Shown piece by piece: positions 54,966-64,000 of a stretch of DNA of 64,000 bases. A program made the position numbers and the translations under genes. The notes beneath the pieces are model-generated. The model was not told where the DNA came from, ran no database searches, and saw only the letters and a list, made by a program, of their open reading frames with translations. Each line of letters opens with the position of its first letter. Positions within the stretch are counted from its first letter, which is position 1. The stretch covers positions 27,045,742 to 27,109,741 of the forward strand of contig OX328112.1 of NCBI GenBank assembly GCA_946811185.2. Reading direction: 5' to 3'. The stretch comes from Hippopus hippopus (lineage: Eukaryota > Mollusca > Bivalvia > Cardiida > Cardiidae).

Positions 54966-55667
54966 TTTGGAGCTCGATAAGTTCTGTATCGTAGACTAGC
55001 AAATATTCCGATTGTTTTACGACTACGAGAGGAATTATCAAGACAACAAGTTTACAGTTTTCTAGCATTTATGAATCAGTATTTCTGAAATATTCTTTTA
55101 ATCAAAATAAAGCATTGAAAAATGATCAACATTATACTTGTAAAAGCATTATGTAACTTGTGGTGCTATTTTAATTGAGGGCTAATTTTAGCTTCATGTT
55201 ATTACGTCATGGCGAGTGCATGCGCATTTCAGGTCACGTGGTTTTCTAGGATTTCTCTAGGACAACTATACACAAATCTACCTCAAATAAATTGTATATT
55301 TTTGTGTGATAAGAAATGAATCTAGTATTACAATCATAACGGGTATGTATACATGTGTGTGTGAATGTAAGTTAAAACTTAGATTTAGTCATTGAAATAT
55401 CTGAAAAGTTGTAAAAAAAATATAGGATTATTACAGTTGTATTGCATGTCTATAGGTTAAAGAATTGTCTGATTTTGAAGAAAGGAAATATAACATTTAA
55501 ACATGGAGCTAGATTTTCCTAGACCATTTTAAACAACATAAAATGAAATTAACAGAAAGAGAAAAAACTATCAAATCCATATAAATCTATCAGTGAAACA
55601 TGTTTTTTTTTTTCAATTTTCTAAAACGAAGATATTTACAACTTTACACATGTTTGTTTGTCCCTTT

Positions 55668-56745
55668 TTTAGCTCCACTAGCCGAAGGCCAGTGGGCTTA
55701 TGTCATGGCCCGGTGTCCGTCGTGCGTCCGTCCGTCCGTGTGTGCGTTAACTTTTATTTCAAACATCTTCTTCTCTGAAACTACCCATCCAATTTTGATG
55801 AAACTTCACAGAAATGATTCTGCCATGGTCCTCTTTAGAATTTCCGGGGGTCACAAGTTTTATATCGGTTTATAGAGTGAAAATTTAAAAATCTTCTGGT
55901 ACCTAGCCATAGGGCCTGGGGCTACAAAATTTGGCATGTAGCTTTATCAAGTGGGCGTCTACCAAGAGTGCCCAAATTATAGCCCTTGGGTCAAATTTGG
56001 CCCCGCCCCGGGAGTCACAAGTTTTAAATGGGCTTATACAGGGAAAACTTTAAAAATCTTCTTGTACCTAGGTTTAGGGCTACCAAATTTTGCATGTAGC
56101 TTTATCTAGTGGGCCTCTACCAAGGGTGCCCGAATTATAGCCCTGGGGTCAAATTTGGCCCCGTCCTGGGGGTCACAAGTTTTACATGGGCTTACATAGG
56201 GAAAGCTTTAAAATTCTACTGGTACCTAGCCATAAGGCCTAGGGCTACCAAATTTGGCATGTAGTTTTATCAAGTGGGCGTCTACCAAGAGTGCCCAAAT
56301 TATAGCCCTTGGGTCAAATTTGGCCCCGCCACGGGGGTCACAAGTTTTACATGGGCTTTTATAGTGAAAGCTTTATAAATCTTCTTGTTACTAACCATAA
56401 GACCTAGGGCTGCTAAATTTAGCCCTGTCTCAGGGGTCTCATGTTTTACAGGGCCTTTTATCGAGGAAGCTTTGAAAATCTTCTTGTTTATAACCACACA
56501 TTCTAGACCTGTATTATTTGGTATGGGGCTTTATTCTGTGGACCTCCACCGGGATTCAGGTAATTGTAGCTTTGTGGTCAAAATGGGGTCATAACTTTCT
56601 CGTAGGATTTTTTAGAAAAAAAATTCTATGGCTTCTAGTTTGAAACCAATTGGCCAAATATTGTAATGTTTGGCTTGTAGTGTGTTTATTTATTAGCCAG
56701 TGGAGCGATACAGGACCATCATGGCCCTCTTGTTTAAAATTCTGA
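55668..56745 (+). mobile_element. 1.1-kb repeat element with four internal tandem units
   Basis: Starts agctccactagccgaaggcc and closes with tattagccagtggagcgata, giving short inverted ends. After a gtccgtccgtccgtg tract come about four units of roughly 160 bp with landmarks aatcttcttgtacctag, gggctaccaaatttggcatg, aagtgggcgtctaccaagag, ttatagcccttgggtcaaat and ggggtcacaagtttta. A relative of its first 100 bp lies at 26,605 inside the Polinton. ORFs here are repeat artefacts. Confidence 0.82.
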
Positions 56746-59077
56746 CCGTTGATCATTTACGCATTTTTTATATAAACTTTGGCTACGACAATTTTAAACT
56801 ACTTATAATATAAAATAATCTATCGACATGCTGTTTACACATCGATAAAAACAAAGCAATGGTTTTGGATTTCGTCTGAAATAGTAGTCTTTTTTCTTTC
56901 TTCAAAATTATGGTTATACAAATTATAACTAACTTTGTATGAAACAGTTGTTTAAAACAACAGTATCATTTCATAAAGTATAACCTTAGTTATGATTTAT
57001 ACTTTTTACAACTCATTTTGTATGAAACAATTGTTGAAAACAACAATATCATTTCATGTCAATTTCAAAACGATTGTTGTCTGTTTATCAATATATAATA
57101 TATGTAAACAAAATGACATCTGATGGTTGTATACATATAGTTGTTCAAAGTGTATTGTTTTCGTTTCTTACTTGTAAATTCTTACATCGTAACTGAAGTT
57201 TTTTTTTTTAATTGTAGTGCAGAACTTCTTAAACAGTGATAGTGCTTTTTCTTTGTCTATGTAAAAGATTCATACTTAAAGAATTTTGAAGTGTTGTATG
57301 AGAAGTATTCGGAATATTCTAAATTATTTGACCATATATGATTTTGTTCATGGAATTCAGAACTGGAAGTTTATTTAGAGATAAGCAGTACTCTAGGAAA
57401 GTGGGATTTAGTGTATCTCCGTAATACGTTATACCAATCAAGCTATCCCATATTGATGGATCTAACAACCGACTGAATCATGTAGTATAATGGTCCTTGG
57501 ACGTGCACAAAATATACCATCATCAAAAACTTCTTCCAACGCTGTGTAGAGCAGAAGCATTAAAAGTCCTATTTCTATGATTTGGGTAAACTTTTGCATT
57601 GTACAATTTTCTTTTTTCTTTCGAGTTGGCCCTATTACTTGATAAATATAGTCAACCTTTGTAAGTGAACAGTGTACACGAGAGTGAACAATGTGATATC
57701 TTGAACTTTCTTGTCAGAATATTGATATCATGTGATCAGAAGTTCTTGAGGGTCAAAGATCAAGGTTATTTATTTAGCAGGTCGTGGGTCAAGTATTTCC
57801 AAGCTGTTTAGTGCTTACCAAGACGGGTTTAACATACAGTTGTCGCCCCTGAATGGACACATTTTGCGGATGTCATGTGTTTGCTGCCTGCTTGGTACAC
57901 CGGCGGTTTTAGTGCTTTTAGTTTGATTTGATCCCTTATCCTCACCACACCATTAACCTATTTTTGTTGTAGTTTAATTTGTTTTCTGAACATTTAGGTC
58001 AAGAATGTACATGTAATTAAGATGAGACGTTGGTAAATCTGTATGTACAAGTAAAGCAATGAAAAAATAATTATTATATATATACATGCATTTAAGATAG
58101 ATTTTTATTAAACGAGTTAAGGAACAATGTTATAGGGCGAGGCTTTGGCAAGCATGAAAGCATACATATTTCTTTTTTTTTTTGTCGAAGAGTTTGATAA
58201 AATGTTACCTCCGAAAAGCCAACGAATGTCAGATTCTTTTTTATCACAGAACTGTTTCTCAAGAATTATAGGTCATGATGTGTTCAAACATAAGCCTACA
58301 TGTACATGTGTATTGAAATTAACATTAAGCCTATTTGCTTCTTTGACAGGCTGTGTGTACATCAAGTACGAAAATTAATTCAAAAGAAACTTGTATGGAA
58401 TGACTTTGTTTTCAATCTTAAGATGATGAAATTTGCAGGTTTTTCAAATTATCTATTTTATCAGTTAATTTCACAAAGAAATCTATCTAAGCCATGTTTT
58501 AGAAATGAAACGTATGATTACATATAGGAAAAAAAATAACATCTCATCATCAGTGTCCCAGCTTTCTTCTTTTAATCACCCTTTTTTGTTATTAACACAT
58601 ATTGTGCTTAATATTTTCTATTTTCTGCACCCTTTTCGCTCATTTTGTCACTTTTAGAACTGTATGAGTGTTGTGTAATTGTAATGAATCATAATAGTAT
58701 GAATTTATGAACATTTTATTCGACAGAACAGAATAGAAGCAAAATTCTATTCTGTTTTGTTGTTTATGATATTCTCGTTATTGGATGAAGTGCATGTATT
58801 AGATGCTGATTTATTGATTGCTTGATGATTTTATTAATTGAATATTATTACAATGTTTTGCCTTTTGCATGTTTTTTTTTTTTAATAAATTGAATTTATG
58901 TGTGTAAATGCTATTTTATTGCTTCCCTTTCAAGGGGCTTGGTATGACTGTGCTCTTATATTTGTGCGTAAATGTACACTTTTGTTTTCCGAGTATTTGT
59001 GGAAAATTGTGCAGTTTGTGTATTGCACAGAATAAATAATTGATCTATATTTTTTGTCTGTTTTTATTTTATTTTAA
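56746..59077. other. No gene seen; one decayed family C copy and one dispersed repeat
   Basis: A reverse, eroded family C copy lies at about 57,387-57,590 (tctccgtaatacgttatacc, caaccgactgaatcatg). The dispersed repeat at 58,225-58,490 is paired with 50,800-51,030. The rest is AT-rich, with a candidate AATAAA at about 59,030 not linked to any gene. Confidence 0.5.
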
Positions 59078-59282
59078 CTCTTAGGCTGCTAAGCGCGACT
59101 CACTGACCTTTTGCGGACAGTATAGATCCAGATCAGACTGCACAGAACGTGCAGTCTGATCTTGGACCTACACTGTCCGATAAGAAGATATATTTCTCCC
59201 AAAAATACCTTTCAAAAATCATAATATTGGGTTTTTACTGTCGGCTAAAAAGTTTCATGTTAGTTATTTAGAAGGCTAAGGG
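59078..59282 (+). mobile_element. MITE family B copy, 205 bp, TTAA on both sides
   Basis: TTAA at 59,074-59,077 and 59,283-59,286. Ends ctcttaggctgctaagcgcg and tagaaggctaaggg. Core gatcagactgcacagaacgt then gcagtctgatcttggaccta. Same length as the copy at 63,286. Confidence 0.92.
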
Positions 59283-59356
59283 TTAAAGAGTAAGAGAAGG
59301 CCTATTGCGTGTATCCGGCAGTTTGATTCGAAAGCCTCATACGAAAACAATGATAG

Positions 59357-59590
59357 ACTCATGCTCTGGCAAACCGGGTATTTATTCATGAATTATACCA
59401 AGCAAGACCTCACATAAAATGGATACATAAAATCCATTCCGTCTGACAACCTACTGAATCATGAGATAGACTGGACTTTTGATATGCAGAAAATTTACCA
59501 ACAGAAAAAAGTGAAGGCCAAGGCCAGGCTGCGCGAACTGCGCAGGCTGAACTTGGTCGGTGTTTTTTTTTTTGGCAGATGCATGATTAT
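59357..59590 (-). mobile_element. MITE family C copy, reverse, incomplete
   Basis: Starts actcatgctctggcaaaccg. It has gacaacctactgaatcatga and the hairpin ggccaggctgcgcgaactgc then gcaggctgaacttgg. It stops at about ggcagatgcat. Confidence 0.72.
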
Positions 59591-60939
59591 TATATCATTT
59601 TCACGACCCTGAGGATGAAGGTTTTTGAAACATTTCTTGAAAAGGAGAAAATGCTGAGAACCAATAATTTCGGAATACAAGGGCAGAGCGCGTCTTATTG
59701 CGCATTTAACCAATGAAAAACTAAAGATACACTAAATTATATTTTTAGGACATCACAATTTGTTTATTCCAACGGATATTTCGAATTTCTCTAAATATTG
59801 CGTTGTTCGTATGTCCGACGTATCAAAGACTGCACTGCAATTTTTTAATATCAATTTTACCGTCTTGTGCTAAACTAACATTCATATAAACGGCTCAGCC
59901 TGAGTTTGTTCTCTAGGTTTAAAAAAAAAAAGCCATCGAGTCAAAATATTGCCTTAAGATCAGGCTTTGCTCCCCCCCCACGCCCCCCCTTTTTTTCTTT
60001 TACATTTTTTTTCAAGGGAGGCAATTTATCAAAGAAAATCATGTCATATCCTTGATTATTTCCCTTGGTTTTTAAACGGATCTTGGTCATTCGGCAAATC
60101 TCGGTTTCTTCTTTGATCAAAGTGTAGTTGCGGAATTGGCCAATTTATGAATTTCTTCTTTTCTTCTTTTCTTTTCTTTCGTTTGCTGGTTCTATGATGT
60201 TTTTCTTCCTTCTTTCGCAGCAATGTTGTTTGTGCAATTTCAACATCCTTGTGATATGTTTTAGTCCCCTCCCCCACTCTCTCTCCACATCTAACCCTTT
60301 ATAGGTGCTGTTAAATAGGATTTTGTACACTTATGCAATTTACAGGCTTTGAAAAAAAAAGTGGAACAATCTTTCGCCCCTTTTCAAAAAATGTTTCCCA
60401 TAGTTTAAGAAAACGGCAATGTCTTTACTTTTTTTTTACCAGAAAAAAGAGGGTAGAAATATGATGGGTGGAGAATGAGCACGGACAATCCAAATTTGAG
60501 TTACAGTACAAATATCGTGTAGGTCATCATTGAAGGTGTCAGTCGATAGATTTTGCTTCAGTTTTGATCAAACGATCAAATAAAGAAGCAACTCTATCGA
60601 TGGGCCATATTACTATTAAATATGGACATTTTGGGTGAAATACTTCACACTTTGCCAAACGATCCAGTCTTCTAACGACCTTGAAAAAATAATCTTGAAA
60701 GCATGGTGTGAAAAGAAGCGGTAACAAGCGCATCTTCTCCTTTTCCTACAATACTTTCACCCCTTTTAGAGACCAGTCTTTCTACTAAATGCGTACTAAA
60801 TATGTCGTTTGCAACTGAAAAAAGTATCTATATTCATAATGATTAATATAGTGCTTGTGCGAATGTGATGGACTTTTGTATTTCCTAATATAAGACTTAA
60901 GTTAAAGAGCAAATAAATGTAGTTCTTTGTTATAAACTC
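59591..60939. other. No gene seen
   Basis: Fragments of family A at about 59,615-59,670 and 60,700-60,790. A polypyrimidine tract lies around 59,970-60,015. No supportable coding region. Confidence 0.45.
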
Positions 60940-61343
60940 TTCACGAAACAATCCCGCGTTTTGACAAACCTAAGAAGGGAAGGCTTTTGAAAACATTGTG
61001 GGAAAAGGAGAAAATGCTGGCAACCAACATTTTCTCCTTTTCCCACAATGTTTTCTACCCGTTGGATCCTTTACGAAACAGTCGTGTGTTTTAACGACTC
61101 TGTTGAAGGAGGCTTTTTTTAAAACATCGTGGGTTACCAGCCTTTCTTTTCTTTTCCCCCATGATTTTTACCCTTTTAGATACGAATTTCTCCCACTACC
61201 TAGCATTTTCTCCATATTCCACAATATTTTCTAACCTTTTAAAGAAGAAACACTATCATGAAAGCCCCATTTTATTTTTTCGTCTGCAAATGTTTTCAAT
61301 TCGGACAAATCTCAAATTGTGTCGTCTGATAAAGAGTTAAAGG
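60940..61343 (-). mobile_element. Composite of family A copies, reverse
   Basis: A good core at 60,985-61,065 (gaaaacattgtgggaaaagg, agaaaatgctggcaacc and exact complement) follows the end ctcttcacgaaacaatcccg. A second left end at about 61,068 (tcctttacgaaacagtcgtg) starts another, diverged copy that runs to ttgtgtcgtctgataaagag at 61,340. It is a tandem or nested pair. Confidence 0.75.
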
Positions 61344-61659
61344 TGAAAAAGGGGGGGGGGGTTTAATGAGCAGTCTTAACTATATAAGGAATTGCTATAA
61401 TTTATCACGTCTAAAAGTTATTTCAGAAACATTTGTGAAATTCCTGTTACTTCTTGAATATTATGACATAACGAAGATTTGTCATAGCATAACTGTCATT
61501 GTATTTCTCCCTGTATATGGACTTGAAGCCAAGTTTCTCTAGTGTTTTTTTTTTAAATTTTAACATAAACTGCTCATTTGCATTCGCCTGCAAAATGGCT
61601 TTATAGTTAAAACGTAGATAGGAAGTACGAGGAATTATCGAGGGTTTTGTAATTTCATT

Positions 61660-61968
61660 AGTAACGGTTGATTGATTGATTGTATGGTGTTGAACGCCAT
61701 TTTCAACATTATTTCAGTTATATCGCGGCGGCCAGTGCACCTATCCATGCTTTCCTGGAGTTCCTTTTTATCAGCACTCCGCACATTATTCTCTCCAAGC
61801 CACTGGCTGCTTTCCCACATAACCATCGTCGAAATAATGTTCAGCGGTGAGAAAGGAATGAATCCTGTCGCAATAACTATCATCAATTCTCGGAAATAAA
61901 TTGGCCAAGCCGGGAAACGAACCAGCGACCCCCAGTACTCTACCGACTGAGATACCGGGAATCTTCAT
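61660..61968 (-). repeat. tRNA-headed SINE, reverse, with (GATT)n tail
   Basis: The + strand begins with ggttgattgattgattgtat (complement of the tail), runs through ttatatcgcggcggccagtg and ccaagccactggctgctttc, and ends at the tRNA-like head. The head's complement contains tctcagtcggtagag (A-box-like) and gctggttcg (B-box-like). It shares its whole body with the copy at 36,417. Confidence 0.88.
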
Positions 61969-62030
61969 CAGTAACGATAAAGCCGTATTGCATAGCATAG
62001 GAGGAATACAGTTTCAAATCTGCATCAGTT

Positions 62031-62100
62031 TGCCCTATTGCTAGAAGAATTGCTGCCTACGGTTTTGTAAGTCGTAGGTTCGAAACCTACCAGAGGCATT
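62031..62100 (+). repeat. tRNA-like relic (T arm only)
   Basis: gtaggttcgaaacctac is a perfect T-stem/loop and is followed by cagaggca, which could pair with tgccct at 62,031. No D-arm consensus or stable anticodon stem fits between. It is a pseudo-tRNA or the head of a decayed SINE rather than a working tRNA. Confidence 0.4.
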
Positions 62101-62213
62101 ATTTTCTTTTTATTTTTCACAGCGAAGTGTAAGCAGTCCTGTCTTTATCAGTTTTCCTTGTAAAATGTCAACTCTACAGCCCCAATAAAAAATCCTGAAT
62201 AAAGGCCCTTCTA

Positions 62214-62716
62214 ACCCTTTACCATACGATTCCGAGTTTCAACGACCTTTAGGGAGAAGGCTTTTGAAAAGATTTTGGGTTAAGGAGAAAATGCTGGTTA
62301 TCTATATCTTCAGGGACCGATACCTACTTTGACCCAGATTTAACTTGTCGTCTTCAAATGCCACAAAGTCTGAAATTCTGTCACGTGGTACAAAGTTAAC
62401 TCTACACCTGAAGACAAATCTACTTGTCCAGGTTAAAGGCATTTGCAGACGACAAACAAATTCTGCTCAAATGACAGAAGAATTTGTCCTAAACCAAAAT
62501 ACAATGACGAGTTTTAATAACATTGACGAAAAGTACTTTTGAAAACATTCAGGAAAAAAGAGAAAACGCTGGTAACCAGCATTATCCACTTTTTTTCCCC
62601 ACAATATTTTTTTAAGCTTTCAAAGACACATTTTATAGTTTACACTACATTTATCTTATCGTCTTCAAATATATCTAATTTGGACCAGGGCAAACTTTTG
62701 CCGTCTGGTAAAGAGT
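62214..62716 (-). mobile_element. Family A copies, reverse, decayed
   Basis: Starts aaccctttaccatacgattc, has gagaaaatgctggttatcta with no mirror arm, then a second core at 62,555-62,605 (gagaaaacgctggtaaccag). It ends ttgccgtctggtaaagagta. Probably two overlapping insertions. Confidence 0.7.
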
Positions 62717-63285
62717 AAGGGGGTACAAAAACTCTGTCAGTTTTTAGGATAAAACTTTCAACTGACGATCCCTAGTTAATAGAATTACCTATCTATTTGT
62801 CATAATGATTTCATGTGCATTGATGTATTATACCCGTAATTCATGCTTTACTTCCGTTGAATATTACAAACTTGATTACCGTTAGATGACATCAAAATTT
62901 TACGCAGAAGAGTGGCAGAATTTATTTTAACTACATGCGTTTTTAAATTCCATTTTGGCGGCATTTTATTAAGTGTAATCAATTATTAGTATAGAGCAAT
63001 TTTAAAGTGCTCCGTGACGCCCTACATTGGTTGTCTTGGCAACTGTTTTCTGTCTAAGTAGGAACTTTGAGAATATCATTTTCTGTTAGTTATTTCATAG
63101 AAAGTCTCTCTTGACAGCTGTATGTTTTTCATTGACTGATTTTAAATATTTTTTGAGATTCACAGCAACATTCTCAAAACTTTACGGACAGCCCTCGAAT
63201 TATAGCTAAGTAACGTGAATGTTTTCTAAGTCGCATGCTTTACATACGAAGTCGGATGTACATTCTAAGCGGAGGTGAATTTTAA

Positions 63286-63490
63286 CCCTTAGGCTACTAA
63301 GCGCGACTCACTGACCTTTTGCGGACAGTGTAGATCAAGATCAGACTGCACAGAACGTGCAGTCTGATCTTGGATCTACACTGTCCGATAGAGAGATCCT
63401 TTTCTCCAAAAAAATAAGTTTTAAATAGCATTATTCAGGTTTTAACTATCAGCTTGAAAGTTTCATTTAATTTATTTAGCAGGATAAGGG
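63286..63490 (+). mobile_element. MITE family B copy, 205 bp, type copy of the window
   Basis: TTAA at 63,282-63,285 and 63,491-63,494. Ends CCCTTAGGCTACTAAGCGCG and TTTAGCAGGATAAGGG. Core ggacagtgtagatcaagatc, agactgcacagaacg and exact complement, a stem of about 30 bp. No coding capacity. The TTAA duplication and CCCTT ends are those of piggyBac-like transposons. Confidence 0.93.
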
Positions 63491-63600
63491 TTAAAGTCGC
63501 TTGGATAAATAATGGACCAAGTTTCAACACAATAAAAGGGATGCTGTATATCCTATATTTTCATCATGATCCTCGCCGAAAGAAGGCAAGATTTTGTGTT

Positions 63601-63812
63601 AACCCTTTACAACACTATCCCGAGTTTTAACGACCCCGAGGGAGAAGGTTTTAGAAAACATTGTTGGGAAAAAAGGAGAAAAATGTTGGTAACCAGGAAG
63701 TTTTCTGCCCTTTTCTCTCACAAAAAATCCATCATTTGAGCCATATTTTATTTGTTGTCTGGAAATGTCTTGAATTTGGACAGGTCCAAAATCTTGCTGT
63801 TTGGTAAAGGGT
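63601..63812 (-). mobile_element. MITE family A copy, reverse, full length
   Basis: Left: ttaaccctttacaacactat. Flanks ttttaacgaccccgagggag and aaaacattgttgggaaaaaa. Core with an eroded right arm. Right end tcttgctgtttggtaaaggg. Confidence 0.83.
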
Positions 63813-63815
63813 AAA

Positions 63816-63818
63816 ACT

Positions 63819-63850
<32 letters not shown>
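63816..63850 (+). repeat. (CTGT)n microsatellite
   Basis: Eight or nine tctg units. Confidence 0.95.
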
Positions 63851-63851
<1 letters not shown>

Positions 63852-63965
63852 GGTAGAAAAGTACGCCCTTTGTTGAGGGCTATCAATTTAATCCTTTACC
63901 AGACAAAATAATTTCAGACTTGTTCAAATAGAAAGTATGTGCAGACGACACAATACAAATGGGGC

Positions 63966-64000
63966 AGGCCCGCGTGGCTCAGTAGTAAAGTGTGGGACTC
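63966..64000 (+). repeat. tRNA-headed SINE or tRNA, cut by the window end
   Basis: gcccgcgtggctcagtagta then aagtgtgggactc has the acceptor/D-arm layout and an A-box-like tggctcagtagt. The rest is outside the window. Given the local SINEs, a SINE head is more likely than a real tRNA gene. Confidence 0.55.

Noticed and set aside
55600..55875. 91-codon frame
   Set aside because: Lies at the start of a repeat element; the same sequence type recurs at 26,605.
60056..60330. Lys/Glu-rich minus-strand frames
   Set aside because: Product of a polypyrimidine tract on the + strand.
62031..62100. Functional tRNA gene
   Set aside because: Only the T arm and possible acceptor pairing fit; D arm and anticodon stem are missing.

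Overview
This is a 64 kb stretch of animal nuclear DNA: AT-rich, intron-rich and crowded with short transposons, with no prokaryotic gene organisation. A spliced nuclear-receptor gene reads as thyroid hormone receptor (THR). Its sequence, and dispersed repeats of a kind common in bivalve genomes (hairpin MITEs, tRNA-derived SINEs, a Polinton, a Penelope remnant), point to a mollusc, most likely a heterodont bivalve. That species-level guess is inference.

Layout. (1) 1-16.7 kb: no convincing gene. It holds a SINE fragment, several MITEs, a four-copy tandem array (5.7-6.8 kb) and two larger inverted-repeat elements (7.4-8.6 and 11.4-12.1 kb). (2) 16,741-31,570: one 14.8 kb Polinton/Maverick-type element with a 6-bp target-site duplication (ATAGCA), ends in 5'-AGT...ACT-3', and near-identical terminal inverted repeats of about 1.36 kb built from satellite-like subrepeats. 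The only recognisable Polinton gene is a protein-primed family B DNA polymerase with all exonuclease and polymerase motifs intact. A single in-frame TAG splits it near its N terminus, and it carries a duplicated 56-residue module not expected in the family. Integrase, packaging ATPase, protease and capsid genes were not found. The 3' half is non-coding and holds host repeats and a Penelope GIY-YIG fragment. (3) 36,126-51,525: six THR exons encoding the complete DNA-binding domain, hinge and ligand-binding domain (368 codons before the stop), all with GT-AG borders and consistent phases. The A/B-domain exons are not identified. The introns contain MITEs, a SINE and a 1.4 kb minisatellite of 24-bp units. 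(4) 51.5-64 kb: 3' flank with MITEs, a long inverted repeat, a 1.1 kb element with internal tandem repeats, a SINE and the start of another tRNA-headed SINE at the window edge.

Three MITE families dominate. Family A (about 20 copies) has a palindromic core around ggagaaaatgctggttacc and ends resembling CCCTTTACC next to TTAA. Family B (about 205 bp when complete) has a core around gatcagactgcacagaacg, CCCTTA ends and clean TTAA duplications, which is piggyBac-like. Family C (about 250-300 bp) has ends resembling GAGCCATGCTCTG. The family B core is also the building block of the Polinton terminal repeats, linking the large element to the small dispersed ones.
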